Assembly: GCF_040782645.1 (NCBI RefSeq)
Contig: NZ_CP160403.1
Coordinates: 2,666,001 to 2,730,000 of the forward strand
Direction of reading: 5' to 3'
Source: Streptomyces sp. HUAS ZL42
Lineage (GTDB): Bacteria > Actinomycetota > Actinomycetes > Streptomycetales > Streptomycetaceae
DNA: 64,000 nucleotides
A program made the position numbers and the translations under genes. This document shows, piece after piece, positions 44,171 through 53,552 of this stretch (positions are counted from its first letter, which is position 1; every line of letters starts with the position of its first letter). Under the pieces are notes generated by a model, which saw nothing but the letters and a program-made list of their open reading frames with translations, searched no databases and was not told where the DNA came from.

Positions 44171-45010
44171 GTGATCACTCTCGCACGCCGTATCGGCGCC
44201 GTCTGCGCCCTCGGTGCCGCCCTCGCCGCCTGCGGTGCCCCCGAGGCGATCCGCTCCTCCCCCCGGACGAGCCCCTCGGCGGTCTCCGTGTCCGGGCCGC
44301 CGACCCTCGCCCCCGGCCCCGCCGGCCTGACCCCCGTCTTCAAGAACGGCTCCCGGACGCGCGGCAGGACCGTCGCCCTCACCTTCGACGCCGACATGAC
44401 GGCCGATCAGGGGGCACGGGCCGCGGCGGGTGAGCGGTTCGACAATCCGGGGCTGATCGCGGCGCTGCGGGCGCTCGAGGTGCCGGCGACGGTGTTCATG
44501 ACGGGGCGGTGGGCCGCGGAGTACCCGGACCAGGCGCGGTCCATCGGGCGGGATCGGCTGTTCGAGGTCGCCAACCACTCCTACAGCCACTACGCCTTCA
44601 CCCCGGACTGTTATGGGCTGCCCACCCTCTCCGCCCAGCGGATGCGGGCCGACGTGGAGCGGGCGTACACGGCCTTCCGCAGGGCGGGAGTACCGGACGC
44701 CATGCCGTATTTCCGGTTTCCCGGCGGCTGCTACGACCGCACCGCGCTGCGTGCGATCAGCGGTGCCGGTGTGACCGCGGTGCAGTGGGACGTGGTGAGC
44801 GGGGACGCCTTCGCGACGGACGCGGACGCGGTGGCACGGCAGGTGCTGGAGGGTGTGAAACCCGGCTCCGTGGTCGTCATGCACTGCACGCGCAGTGCCG
44901 CTCCTGCGACCGAGCGGGCGGTGCGGACGATCGTTCCCGAGCTGCGCGGGCGCGGGTACCGGTTCGTGAAGGTGTCCGAGCTGATCGGGACAGCGGGCGC
45001 GCCGCGGTGA
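44171..45010 (+). CDS. Polysaccharide deacetylase lipoprotein (NodB domain)
   Basis: A 279-residue lipoprotein. The signal peptide ends GAALAAC with cysteine 21. The NodB domain has the five motifs: TFDADM (metal and base Asp), NHSYSHYAF (metal His), YFRFPGGCYD, WDVVSGDA and VVVMHC (a His is next to Cys). It probably removes N- or O-acetyl groups from a surface polysaccharide or peptidoglycan. GTG 44171 gives a proper signal peptide; a longer frame from 44108 adds a non-signal leader. The next gene follows after 18 bp. Confidence 0.88.
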   Translation: MITLARRIGAVCALGAALAACGAPEAIRSSPRTSPSAVSVSGPPTLAPGPAGLTPVFKNGSRTRGRTVALTFDADMTADQGARAAAGERFDNPGLIAALRALEVPATVFMTGRWAAEYPDQARSIGRDRLFEVANHSYSHYAFTPDCYGLPTLSAQRMRADVERAYTAFRRAGVPDAMPYFRFPGGCYDRTALRAISGAGVTAVQWDVVSGDAFATDADAVARQVLEGVKPGSVVVMHCTRSAAPATERAVRTIVPELRGRGYRFVKVSELIGTAGAPR

Positions 45011-45028
45011 GGCTCGTACGCTGGAGAC

Positions 45029-45226
45029 ATGAGCGATGACAGCGGCGGCAGCGGGAACGACTACTGCCTGATCGACGCGACGAGGCCGCCCAAGGCCGAC
45101 GGGCCGCCGTACGCGGACTGCGTGCTGTGCCGGGAGCCGACCGAGTATCCGGAGTCGTACAAGGGGATCACGCTCTGTCCCGTCTGCGAGTGGCAGGAGG
45201 CCCAGCGCACCGCCTGCTCGGGATGA
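45029..45226 (+). CDS. Small zinc-ribbon-like protein
   Basis: A 65-residue protein with two CxxC pairs: CVLC (residues 31-34) and CPVC (50-53), spaced as in a zinc ribbon. It starts with an ATG at 45029; TACGCT 6 bases before it fits a leaderless -10. The flanking sequence is polar and the C-terminus short. Such ribbons mediate protein or nucleic-acid binding. Function unknown, but the cysteine spacing and start signal argue for a real gene. Confidence 0.72.
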   Translation: MSDDSGGSGNDYCLIDATRPPKADGPPYADCVLCREPTEYPESYKGITLCPVCEWQEAQRTACSG

Positions 45227-45265
45227 CCCACTCGTGCCCCGGGGCGGGTCGACTAGCCTGCGCTT

Positions 45266-45961
45266 GTGAGTGACAGCCCCTTTCAGTCCGAGGCCGGACC
45301 CCGCGACGACGCCCCGCAGTACGTGCTGCCGCTGGTCGTCCGTATCGAACGCGCCGCCCCTCCCGCCCGTACCGACGCCCTCGAGACCGCTGCCCGGGCC
45401 GTCCTGGCCATGCTGAGTGACGAGCGGTCGCTGGGTGACGGCGAGTGGGCGCAGGCCGTGCGGGACTGGCAGGACGCGCGGATCCGGAAGGTGGTGCGGC
45501 GGGCGCGCGGGGCGGAGTGGCGGCGGGCCGAGGCGCTGCCCGGGATCACGGTCACGGGGAAGTCGGCTGAGGTGCGGGTGTTCCCGCCCGTCCCGCTGGA
45601 CGGCTGGCCCAAGGAGCTGGCCCGGCTCCAGGTCTCCGGCACCGATCTGGAGGATCCGGAGCCCCCGGTCGAGGCGGACCCGGATGTGCCGGTGCTGTGG
45701 CTGAGCCCGGACGTCGAGATGTCGGCGGGCAAGACGATGGCGCAGGCCGGGCACGGCGCCCAGCTCGCCTGGTGGGAGCTGTCGGACGAGGAGCGCACGG
45801 CCTGGCGTGAGGCGGGGTTCCCGCTCGCCGTGCGCACCGCGCGGCCGGACCGGTGGCGCCGGCTCACCGCGAGCGGCCTGCCGTTGGTGCGGGACGCCGG
45901 ATTCACGGAGATCGCTCCGGGGAGTTGCACGGTGGTCGCGGAGCATCCGGCCCTGCGGTAG
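45266..45961 (+). CDS. PTH2-like (peptidyl-tRNA hydrolase 2 family) protein
   Basis: A 231-residue protein. The C-terminal half carries MSAGKTMAQAGHGAQLAWW, the conserved core of peptidyl-tRNA hydrolase type 2 (lysine and histidine of the active region), then RTARPDRWRRLTASGLPLVRDAG. The N-terminal 110 residues form a family-specific extension. Streptomycetes have a separate type-1 Pth, so this one could be a backup hydrolase or a divergent member. GTG 45266 is near TAGCCT (45254), a leaderless-type start. Confidence 0.78.
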   Translation: MSDSPFQSEAGPRDDAPQYVLPLVVRIERAAPPARTDALETAARAVLAMLSDERSLGDGEWAQAVRDWQDARIRKVVRRARGAEWRRAEALPGITVTGKSAEVRVFPPVPLDGWPKELARLQVSGTDLEDPEPPVEADPDVPVLWLSPDVEMSAGKTMAQAGHGAQLAWWELSDEERTAWREAGFPLAVRTARPDRWRRLTASGLPLVRDAGFTEIAPGSCTVVAEHPALR

Positions 45962-46066
45962 AGGTCCCGCGAACCTCAAATGTTGCTCTGAACGTCCCCG
46001 GTGAAGGGTTCGGTCTCCACCGCCGGGGCCATACCCCCCTCACGCCCGGCACGAAGGAGGGGGACC

Positions 46067-47374
46067 ATGCAGCGACTGGGGACGGGAATCGGCTGGCGGC
46101 CGGAGATCGCGGACGCCGTGGAGCGCATGCCGGGCATCGACTGGGTCGAGGTCGTGGCGGAGAACGTGTGCCCCGGACATCTCCCCGACTCCCTGCGGAG
46201 GATGCGCGAGCGCGGGGTGACCGTGGTCCCGCACGGCGTCTCGCTCGGCCTCGGGGGCGCCGACCGGCCCGACGAGGGGCGGCTGACCGCCCTCGCCGAA
46301 CGGGCCGAGGCGCTGGGTTCGCCGCTGGTCACCGAGCACATCGCGTTCGTCCGGGCGGGCGGGCCGCTGACGGCCTCCCCGCGCCTGGAGGCAGGGCACC
46401 TGCTGCCCGTGCCGCGCACCCGGGACGCCCTCGACGTGCTGTGCGAGAACGTCCGCATCGCGCAGGACGCGCTGCCCGTGCCGCTCGCCGTCGAGAACAT
46501 CGCCGCGCTGATCTCCTGGCCGGGCGAGGAGATGACCGAGGGACAGTTCCTGTACGAGCTGGCCGACCGGACCGGCGTACGGCTCCTCATCGACGTGGCG
46601 AACCTGCACACCAACCACGTCAACCGGGGCGAGGACCCGGCCGACGCGCTCGCCGACCTCCCGCTGGAGGCCATCGCCTACGTCCATGTCGCGGGCGGCT
46701 TCGAACGCGACGGCGTCTGGCACGACAGCCACGCCCACCCGGTCCCCCGGCCGGTCCTCGACATCCTGACCGACCTCGCGTCCCGGGTGTCGCCGCCGGG
46801 TGTACTGCTGGAGCGGGACGAGAACTTTCCCGAACCGACCGAGCTCGAGCGGGAGTTGGGGGCGATCCGGGAGGCGCTGGAGAAAGGCGGCCGAGGTGAG
46901 GCGGTCGCCCCGGTGAGCGATGGCGCGGTGGCCCGCGGACCCGCCCGGGATCTTGGGGCGGCCGCCGCCGAGCCCGCCCGCCGGAGTCTTGCCCTCGCGC
47001 AGGCCGCGCTGCTGTCCGCGCTGGTCGCCGGGACGCCCGTCCCGGAGGGGTTCGACGGGGTGCGGATGGGGGTGCAGGCACGGGCACTCGCCGGGAAGCG
47101 GGCGGATGTCGTGGCGAAGGTGGCGCCGGAGCTGCCGGGGATCCTGGGGGGCGGCTACCGGGGTGCCTTTCTCGCGTACGCCCAGGGGCATCCGATGACG
47201 GGGGGTTACCGGCGGGACGCGTTGGACTTCGTGGAGCAGGTGCTGCTGGGCGGGGGCCTCGAGGAGGGGCGGGTTCGGCGGGAGTTGCGAGAGTGGTGGC
47301 TGGAGCGGTCGGGGCCGACGCGGCCTGCACGATCTCCGTTGGCGCGGGTACGGCGGTCTCTGATCCGTCGATGA
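46067..47374 (+). CDS. DUF692 (MNIO) iron oxygenase fused to a partner-like domain
   Basis: A 435-residue protein. Residues 1-285 form the TIM-barrel MNIO domain, with iron-ligand motifs [44 protein letters not shown] and DSHAHP. MNIO enzymes (MbnB, TglH, ChrH) modify cysteines or other residues of ribosomal peptides with the help of a partner protein. Residues 315-435 are a helical domain ([18 protein letters not shown], then [14 protein letters not shown]) that resembles such partners (DUF2063-like), so enzyme and partner appear fused. ATG 46067 has GGAGG 6 bases before it. A substrate is not obvious; a TIGR04222-type gene lies two genes downstream. Confidence 0.82.
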   Translation: MQRLGTGIGWRPEIADAVERMPGIDWVEVVAENVCPGHLPDSLRRMRERGVTVVPHGVSLGLGGADRPDEGRLTALAERAEALGSPLVTEHIAFVRAGGPLTASPRLEAGHLLPVPRTRDALDVLCENVRIAQDALPVPLAVENIAALISWPGEEMTEGQFLYELADRTGVRLLIDVANLHTNHVNRGEDPADALADLPLEAIAYVHVAGGFERDGVWHDSHAHPVPRPVLDILTDLASRVSPPGVLLERDENFPEPTELERELGAIREALEKGGRGEAVAPVSDGAVARGPARDLGAAAAEPARRSLALAQAALLSALVAGTPVPEGFDGVRMGVQARALAGKRADVVAKVAPELPGILGGGYRGAFLAYAQGHPMTGGYRRDALDFVEQVLLGGGLEEGRVRRELREWWLERSGPTRPARSPLARVRRSLIRR

Positions 47375-47743
47375 GCAGACGCCAGGGGGCGGGTGTGGGC
47401 GGGGGTGGGTCGCCACCCGGCGCTTGCGGGGTACCGCCCGCGCCCACCCGTGCCACCCCGTGCGGCACGCATGCCCGCGGGCTGACGGACAGCGGCGTCT
47501 ACGCGCCCGTTCACCGCCAAGTGTGCCGGGATTAACACCCCGTTCAGGTCACACGGGTCAGGCATCCCCTTCGGAGGCGTATTTCACCGTATGTCAACCA
47601 ATCCCACTCCCCCATTCGCCCCATAATGCCCCCGCCTGCAACCCTTCACCCCCGTACGGCAGTTGGCGTAGCGGCCGAAGTAATATGCCAATCCCGCACA
47701 CGAAGCAACTAGCGTGCGGTGCCGCAAGCAGGAGGCAGGCACC
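47375..47743. other. 369-bp intergenic region upstream of the DUF4142 gene
   Basis: This gap follows the MNIO gene. It holds TAATAT at 47681-47686 and TAGCGT at 47710-47715, which could be -10 elements for the DUF4142 gene, and a GGAGG before its start. A frame across it from 47424 lacks a start signal, and its Cys, Pro and Ser content reflects base composition, so I do not call a precursor peptide. I saw no hairpin of note. Confidence 0.5.
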
Positions 47744-48508
47744 ATGCGACCGCGACCCCCCATCAACGGCCGAGGCATATTCAGTGGCACCGGACTCATC
47801 ATCACCGGTCTGACGGCGACACTGCTGGCGCTGGTCTTTCCGATCTGGTCGTACGCCGACCGGTCGGGGACGGGGCTGGATGTGCTGAACGCGCAGACCG
47901 TGTCGACGAACTACGGGCCGCTCTCCGCGCTCGACCGGGAGTTCATCACGAAGGTCCGGCTGGCCGGGCTGTGGGAGCTGCCCGCCGGTCAGATGGCGCA
48001 GCAGAAGGGCACGACCCCGGCCGTACGGACGGCGGGACAGCACCTGATCGAGGGGCACGCCTTCCTGGACGAACGGGTGCGCGGCGTCGCCTCGCGGCTC
48101 GGGCTCGAACTGCCCAACGAACCCAACGACCAGCAGCAGGGCTGGCTCGGCGAACTGAACGCGGCGCAGGGCGTGGACTTCGACCGCGAGTTCACCAACA
48201 TCCTGCGGCTGGCGCACGGCCGGGTCTTCTCCGTCGTCGCGCAGGTCCGGGCCGGCACCCGCAACTCGCTGGTGCGGGACCTCGCCGACGACGCCAACAC
48301 CACCGTGCTGGACCACATCAAGGTCCTGGAGGCCACCGGGTACGTCGACTTCGACGCCCTGGCGAGGGACATGGCCGCCGCGAGCACGCCCCCGATCACC
48401 AACTCCCCCGGCCCGCCCGGCCCGACGACCGCCCCGGCCCCCGCCGTCCCGGTCGTCCCGTCGCCGACCTACACGCTGCCACCGGCCGCCTCCAGCCCGC
48501 TCCCGTAG
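47744..48508 (+). CDS. DUF4142 exported ferritin-like protein
   Basis: A 254-residue protein. An N-terminal hydrophobic stretch (GLIITGLTATLLALVFPIWSYA) is a signal anchor. The DUF4142 four-helix, ferritin-like domain runs from LSALDREFITKVRLAGLWE to DHIKVLEATGY; it has matching histidines in GQHLIEGH. The last 45 residues are Pro-rich and end in SSPLP. Members are periplasmic or cell-wall proteins of unknown activity. ATG 47744 has GGAGGCAGGC before it. It sits between the MNIO and TIGR04222 genes, but a functional link is only suggested by order. Confidence 0.85.
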   Translation: MRPRPPINGRGIFSGTGLIITGLTATLLALVFPIWSYADRSGTGLDVLNAQTVSTNYGPLSALDREFITKVRLAGLWELPAGQMAQQKGTTPAVRTAGQHLIEGHAFLDERVRGVASRLGLELPNEPNDQQQGWLGELNAAQGVDFDREFTNILRLAHGRVFSVVAQVRAGTRNSLVRDLADDANTTVLDHIKVLEATGYVDFDALARDMAAASTPPITNSPGPPGPTTAPAPAVPVVPSPTYTLPPAASSPLP

Positions 48509-48605
48509 CCCCGGCGGCAAGCGGAACGTCACATACCCACAACGCTCCGTCCGGATGGTGAACAGGGCATAGCGTCGCTCGAGCCCCTTGGCATAGAAAC
48601 GCGGC

Positions 48606-49385
48606 ATGTTCTGGGTCCTTCTCCTGCTGCTGGCCTGGGCCGTCGCCGGCACGGCGTGCACACGGCTGTGCCTGGCCGCCGTGCACGCGGCGACCGTCGA
48701 CACGGACGCGGCCCGGGGACACGATCTGACGCTCTACGAGGCGGCGTTCCTGTCCGGCGGGCCCGCGCGGGTCGCCGATCTGACCCTGGTGTCCATGGCG
48801 CGGCAGCGCCGGCTGCTGCTCGCCCACACGGGATGGGCGACCGTCGTGGACCCGCGCGGCCGGGACGACATCGAGCGGTCCGTGATCGGGGCGATCGGGC
48901 CCGAGGGGCAGTCGCGCATCGCTCCCGTGCGGGCCGCCGCGGCCGCCGCCGACGCGGTGCGCAGCCTCGCCGACCGGCTCGTCAGCGCCGGTCTGGCCGT
49001 GCCCGACGGGGCGCGTACGACCGTCGCGGCCGGAGTCCGGCAGGTGCGGATCGCGGCCCTGGTCGTCCTCGCGCTCGGGGTCACCGCGCTGCTGATGCCC
49101 GCTCCGTCGGCCATGCCACGCCACCTGGTCGCCCTCTGGTTCGCGCTCCCTCTGGCGCTCACCCTGAGCTGTCTGGCGATCGCACGGGTCGAGGTCCACC
49201 CGTACTCGCGCTGGGCCTCGCCGGCCGGGCAGCGGCTGCTCGGCGCCCTGACGCAGCGCATCGGCGGCCCCGGCGACGACCGTACGTACCTGGCCTCCGT
49301 CGCCGTGCGCGGTATCCGCGCGGTCGGCGAACCGGACCTGCGCGCCGCGTTCGCGCACCGCGAGTACGGCGAGCCGCGCGACTGA
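48606..49385 (+). CDS. TIGR04222-type membrane protein
   Basis: A 259-residue membrane protein. It begins with the helix FWVLLLLLAWAVAGTA, then a soluble region with LYEAAFLSGGPARVADLTLVS, which matches the TIGR04222 domain, and two more helices (VVLALGVTALLMP, LVALWFALPLALTLSCLAIA). Other family members carry a Gly/Cys-rich low-complexity tail after this domain; here the tail is short and ends EYGEPRD with no cysteines. DUF692 enzymes are found beside TIGR04222 genes, so a substrate role for this family has been suggested; without the tail that seems unlikely here. ATG 48606 used. Confidence 0.75.
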   Translation: MFWVLLLLLAWAVAGTACTRLCLAAVHAATVDTDAARGHDLTLYEAAFLSGGPARVADLTLVSMARQRRLLLAHTGWATVVDPRGRDDIERSVIGAIGPEGQSRIAPVRAAAAAADAVRSLADRLVSAGLAVPDGARTTVAAGVRQVRIAALVVLALGVTALLMPAPSAMPRHLVALWFALPLALTLSCLAIARVEVHPYSRWASPAGQRLLGALTQRIGGPGDDRTYLASVAVRGIRAVGEPDLRAAFAHREYGEPRD

Positions 49386-49509
49386 CTCACGGACGCCCCG
49401 GGTCGGCGCACGGGGGCAATGACGCCGACACCCCCGGGCGGTGCTTGCCTTCCCCAAAGCGCCGACGAAACATCCCTTTTGTCGCCGTCGTGCATCGAAG
49501 GGATACGCC

Positions 49510-51087
49510 ATGCGAGCCGCCGCCCTCTACTCGGCAGCCGGGTCCTTGCTCCTGACCGCCCTCGCCGCAGCACCGGCCGGCGGCGCCCCGGGCGTCCCCG
49601 ACGCGGCGGCGGCCGAGCGGCACGGCACCGCGGCCGCCGCGGAGCGCGCCACGGCGGCGGGCATCGACTTCGGCAAGTGCGCCAAGGAGCAGGATCTGCC
49701 GGGAACCATGCAGTGCGGCACGCTGAAGGTCCCACTCGACTACGCGCACCCGGACGGCAAGCAGATCGAACTGGTCGTCAGCCGGGTGCGGGCCACGCAC
49801 CGCGATCCCCGCAACGGCAAGCACAGGGTGCCCCGCCAGGGCGCCCTGGTCCACAACCCCGGCGGACCGGGCGGCTCCGGCCTGTACTTCCCTCTCGTCG
49901 GCCTGCTGCCGGAGTGGAAGCGCATCGCCGCGGCGTACGACCTGGTCGGCTACGACCCTCGCGGGGTGGGCCGCTCCGCGCCCCTGTCCTGCCAGGACCC
50001 CAGACGCTTCTTCAAGGGACCGTCCCAGGCGCCGACGCACCCCTCCGAGTCGTACAAGCAGGAGCGCATCGCCCAGGCCAAGGCCTACGCGCGCGGCTGC
50101 GCCCAGCGGGCCGGCGACGCGCTGCGGCACTACAACTCGCTGAACAACGCCCGCGACCTGGACGTGCTGCGGGCCGCGCTCGGCGAGCCGAAGCTGACGT
50201 TCATGGGGGCGTCGTACGGCACCTACTTCGGCGCGCTGTACGCGACGATGTTTCCCTCGCACGTACGGCGAATGGTGTTCGACTCGGCGGTGAACCCCGA
50301 CCCGGCGCAGATCTGGTACCGCAACAACCTCGACCAGTCGGCGGCGTTCGAGGACCGCTGGACGGACTTCCGGGAGTGGATCGCCCGGCACGACGACGCG
50401 TACGAACTGGGCGACACGGCCGAGGCCGTGCAGACGAGTTACGAGAAGGCACGGGCGCGGCTTTCGGAGAAGCCGGCGGGCGGAAAGGTCGGACCCGCGG
50501 AGCTGCAGGCGGCGTTTCTGCAGGCCGGGTACTACGACGACTACTGGCCGCAGCGCGCCCGGGCGCTGTCGGCATATCTGAAGGGCGATCCGAAACCACT
50601 GGTCGAGCAGGCCGCGCCGGTGGCGGAGGCGGCGGCCGAGGCGGAGAACGCGAACGCGGTCTACACGGCCGTCGAGTGCAACGACGCGCCCTGGCCGACG
50701 GACTGGAACGTCTGGGACCGCGACAACACCCGGCTCGCGCGCGTGGCGCCCTTCGGGACCTGGGACAACGTGTGGACGAACCTGCCGTGCGCCTACTGGC
50801 AGGCGCCCCGTCAGCAGCCGCGGGACGTACGGACCGGGCCGGGCGAGCTGCCGCCGACCCTGATCCTGGCCGCCGAGCGGGATGCGGCCACGCCGTACGA
50901 CGGTGCGCTCGAGCTGCGCCGGCGCCTCGCCGGTTCGGTGCTGGTGACCGAGCGGGACTCGGGGATGCACGGTCTCGCGGGTGGGCCGAACCCTTGTGTC
51001 AACGGGCACCTCGAGGCGTACCTGCTGGAAGGGCGGGTGCCGGGGCGGCGGGCGGCGTGTGCGGCGCATTCCGAGCCCAGGCCGTAG
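49510..51087 (+). CDS. Secreted alpha/beta hydrolase, tripeptidyl aminopeptidase-like (S33)
   Basis: A 525-residue secreted protease of the Tap family. The signal peptide is AALYSAAGSLLLTALAAAPAGG. Oxyanion residues are in HNPGGPGGSGLYF, the nucleophile serine is in FMGASYGTYFG, a likely acid in ILAAERDAATPYDGA, and the histidine in DSGMHGLAGG. It removes tripeptides from the N-termini of exported proteins or peptides. The ATG at 49510 is preceded by GAAGGGA, and starting there gives the signal peptide at once. It converges on hemQ across a dispersed repeat and hairpin. Confidence 0.88.
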   Translation: MRAAALYSAAGSLLLTALAAAPAGGAPGVPDAAAAERHGTAAAAERATAAGIDFGKCAKEQDLPGTMQCGTLKVPLDYAHPDGKQIELVVSRVRATHRDPRNGKHRVPRQGALVHNPGGPGGSGLYFPLVGLLPEWKRIAAAYDLVGYDPRGVGRSAPLSCQDPRRFFKGPSQAPTHPSESYKQERIAQAKAYARGCAQRAGDALRHYNSLNNARDLDVLRAALGEPKLTFMGASYGTYFGALYATMFPSHVRRMVFDSAVNPDPAQIWYRNNLDQSAAFEDRWTDFREWIARHDDAYELGDTAEAVQTSYEKARARLSEKPAGGKVGPAELQAAFLQAGYYDDYWPQRARALSAYLKGDPKPLVEQAAPVAEAAAEAENANAVYTAVECNDAPWPTDWNVWDRDNTRLARVAPFGTWDNVWTNLPCAYWQAPRQQPRDVRTGPGELPPTLILAAERDAATPYDGALELRRRLAGSVLVTERDSGMHGLAGGPNPCVNGHLEAYLLEGRVPGRRAACAAHSEPRP

Positions 51088-51117
51088 CGTGGTCGAACGT
51101 CCGCGGGTCGTGTGTGG

Positions 51118-51168
51118 TTGATCGCGCCCACGCGGCGGAGCCGCATATCGACGCAGCCCCGCGCCCCT
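51118..51168 (-). repeat. Dispersed intergenic repeat, copy 1
   Basis: Read on the minus strand it runs GGGGCGCGGGGCTGCGTCGA and on to GCGGCTCCGCCGCGTGGGCG; it matches the plus-strand copy at 55958-56007 at about 46 of 50 positions. This element is common between streptomycete genes. Confidence 0.75.
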
Positions 51169-51180
51169 GAGGGGCGCGGG
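51158..51180. terminator. Hairpin between the peptidase and hemQ genes
   Basis: CCCGCGCCCC (51158-51167), loop TGA, and GGGGCGCGGG (51171-51180) form a 10-bp perfect stem. It lies in the gap between two convergent genes and overlaps the dispersed repeat. Confidence 0.7.
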
Positions 51181-51201
51181 TACCCACCATCGTTGATTCG
51201 G

Positions 51202-51933
51202 CTAGGCCAGCCCGGCGACCAGCTCGGTCACCGACTTCCGGCGGCCCGTGAAGAACGGGACCTCCTCGCGTACGTGCATGCGGGCCTCGGAGGCGCGCAG
51301 GTGGCGCATGAGGTCGACGATGCGGTACAGCTCGTCGGCCTCGAAGGCGAGGATCCACTCGTAGTCGCCGAGCGAGAACGAGGCGACCGTGTTGGCGCGG
51401 ACGTCCGGGAAGCCGCGGGCCATCTTGCCGTGGTCGGCGAGCATGCGGCGGCGGTCCTCGTCGGGCAGCAGGTACCAGTCGTAGGAGCGCACGAAGGGGT
51501 AGACGCTGACATAGTTGCGGGGCGTCTCGTCGGCGAGGAACGCCGGGATGTGCGAGCGGTTGAACTCGGCGGGGCGGTGCAGCGCCATGTTCGACCACAC
51601 CGGCGTGAGCGCGCGGCCCAGCTTGGTGCGACGGAAGAGGTTGTACGCCTCCTGCAACTGGTCGCTGGTCTCGGCGTGCCACCAGATCATGAGGTCGGCG
51701 TCGGCGCGCAGCCCGGACACGTCGTACGTGCCGCGGATCGTCACGTCCTTGGCGGCGAGCTGGTCGAACAGCTCCTGGACCTCGTCGGCGTAGCCCGCGC
51801 GGTCCTCGGGCAGCGCGTCCTTCAGCTTGAAGACCGACCAGAGCGTGTAGCGGATGACCTCGTTGAGGTCCTTGGCCAGCTTGCCCTTGTTCGGGATCCT
51901 GCCGGACTCGGTGGTGGGGGCGTCGTCACTCAT
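51202..51933 (-). CDS. hemQ: Coproheme decarboxylase HemQ (ChdC)
   Basis: A 243-residue ChdC, also called HemQ, that decarboxylates coproheme III to heme b. The dimeric alpha/beta fold has the hallmark stretches [46 protein letters not shown] (active-site tyrosine) and [19 protein letters not shown] (proximal histidine). This is the last step of the coproporphyrin-dependent haem route used by actinobacteria and firmicutes. ATG 51933 starts it. It follows hemY after 5 bp, so the two form an operon. Confidence 0.95.
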   Translation of the reverse strand: MSDDAPTTESGRIPNKGKLAKDLNEVIRYTLWSVFKLKDALPEDRAGYADEVQELFDQLAAKDVTIRGTYDVSGLRADADLMIWWHAETSDQLQEAYNLFRRTKLGRALTPVWSNMALHRPAEFNRSHIPAFLADETPRNYVSVYPFVRSYDWYLLPDEDRRRMLADHGKMARGFPDVRANTVASFSLGDYEWILAFEADELYRIVDLMRHLRASEARMHVREEVPFFTGRRKSVTELVAGLA

Positions 51934-51938
51934 GGTCC

Positions 51939-53393
51939 CTATTCTCCTGCTCCTCCGTGCAGACTCTGCACCGGGTGGGCGGTGAGCTCCTGCACACCGG
52001 CCAGGTCACCGTGGATCTGGTCCACCGCGGCGTACGCGCTCGCGATGCACGCCGGGATGCCGACGCCGTCGTACTGCGCGCCGCACACGGCAAGGCCCCG
52101 GAGCTCGGCGACGTGCTCGCGGATGCGGGCCACGCGCGCGTGGTGGCCGACGGGGTACTGGGGCAGGCCGTCGGTCCAGCGGGTGACCCGGGTTTCGAGG
52201 GGGGTGGCGTCGAGGCCGATGGCGGCCTTCAGGTCGTGCCGGGAGACGTCCACGAGGGCGGCGTCGTCGCGGCCCAGGATCTCCGTCTCGCCGTAGCGCC
52301 CGACGGACGTGCGCAGCACGAGCACGTCCGGGTCCTCGTCGGCGATCCAGCCCCACTTCTGCGAGGCGAACGTCGACGCCTTGATGGTGCGCCCGTCGAC
52401 GGGCGGCACGAGGAAACCGCTGCCTTCGGGGAGGGCGATGTCGGCGCGGCGGTAGGCGAGGCTGACCAGCGCCATCGAGGCGTACTCGACGCCGGTGAGT
52501 TCGGCGGCGGCCGCGGGGGCCTCGGCGCGGAGCAGTTCGGCGGCGGCGGGCGCGGGGACGGCGACGACCACGGCGTCGGCGTGCAGCACGCGGTCACCGG
52601 TGACGACGCGCCAGCCCCCGGGAGACTCCCGTCGCAGCTCGCTCACCGGCGCCCCGGTCAGAATCTCGCCGCCCCTCATGCGCACCGACTCGGCGACCGC
52701 GAGCGGCAGTTGGCCGACGCCGCCCTCGATGCCCATGAACACCGGGCCGGTCTGCTGGTTGGCGGCCGCCTTGGCCTGGATCTCGCGGACCGCTTCGGTC
52801 AGGGAGCTGTGCGTCCTGGCGACCTGGAAGAGCTGGGGGACCGCCGAGCGCATCGAGATGCGATAGGCGTCGCCCGCGTACACACCGCCGAGCAGGGGCT
52901 CGACCAGGCGGTCGACGACCTCGCGGCCCAGCCGTGCCGCCACGTACTCCCCCACCGCCACGTCGTCGCCGACCTCCGTGCGCGGCAGGTCGGCGTCGCG
53001 CTCGATACGGGCGAGGCCCTCGTCGGACAGCACGCCGGTCAGGGCGGACGCGGTGCCCGGGACTCCCATCACATGCCCCTTCGGCATGGGGCGCAGGGCA
53101 CCGCGGGTCCAGAGGGAGGCGGTGGCGGTGGCGGGGGGCTGCAGACGGTCGGCGAGGCCCACTTCGCGCGCGAGGGCCACCGCCTCGGGGCGGCGCGCCA
53201 GCATCGACTCGGCGCCGAGGTCCACCCGCACGCCCGCGATCTCGCCGGGCAGCAGCTTGCCGCCGACCCGCTCGGACGCCTCGAGCACGGTCACGCGCGC
53301 ACCGCGCTGCAGCAGCCGGTGCGCGGCCGCCAGCCCCGCGATCCCGGCTCCGATGACGACGACATGCCCCGGGCCCGTACGTGATCCGCTCAT
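51939..53393 (-). CDS. hemY: Coproporphyrinogen III oxidase / protoporphyrinogen oxidase HemY (CgoX)
   Basis: A 484-residue flavoenzyme. The FAD site is [20 protein letters not shown] at the N-terminus, then [20 protein letters not shown], and the C-terminal site is [17 protein letters not shown]. In the actinobacterial pathway this enzyme oxidises coproporphyrinogen III to coproporphyrin III, feeding ferrochelatase and then HemQ. The gene order hemY-hemQ with a 5-bp gap supports that. ATG 53393 is used. No membrane helix is visible, consistent with a soluble CgoX. Confidence 0.94.
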   Translation of the reverse strand: MSGSRTGPGHVVVIGAGIAGLAAAHRLLQRGARVTVLEASERVGGKLLPGEIAGVRVDLGAESMLARRPEAVALAREVGLADRLQPPATATASLWTRGALRPMPKGHVMGVPGTASALTGVLSDEGLARIERDADLPRTEVGDDVAVGEYVAARLGREVVDRLVEPLLGGVYAGDAYRISMRSAVPQLFQVARTHSSLTEAVREIQAKAAANQQTGPVFMGIEGGVGQLPLAVAESVRMRGGEILTGAPVSELRRESPGGWRVVTGDRVLHADAVVVAVPAPAAAELLRAEAPAAAAELTGVEYASMALVSLAYRRADIALPEGSGFLVPPVDGRTIKASTFASQKWGWIADEDPDVLVLRTSVGRYGETEILGRDDAALVDVSRHDLKAAIGLDATPLETRVTRWTDGLPQYPVGHHARVARIREHVAELRGLAVCGAQYDGVGIPACIASAYAAVDQIHGDLAGVQELTAHPVQSLHGGAGE

Positions 53394-53552
53394 GGCTCCA
53401 CCCTCTCAGACGCCACCGACCGTCGTGCCAGGGCCATGTGGCCCTGCCGAGTCCCGACCGTGACCGCATCGGAACCGTTCCACCCCAACGTCCCGGCCCG
53501 TCCCGGCGTCGAAGGAACGTCAGTCGTCACAACCCTCGGGGGGTACGCCCGC

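Noticed and set aside
44150..45979. A 609-residue minus-strand frame opposite the deacetylase and PTH2-like genes
   Set aside because: It spans three well-supported plus-strand genes and shows only the mirror of their codon bias.
47424..47813. A Cys-containing reading frame as MNIO precursor peptide
   Set aside because: No start signal, no codon bias, and it overlaps the real DUF4142 start. The cysteines are scattered and follow base composition.
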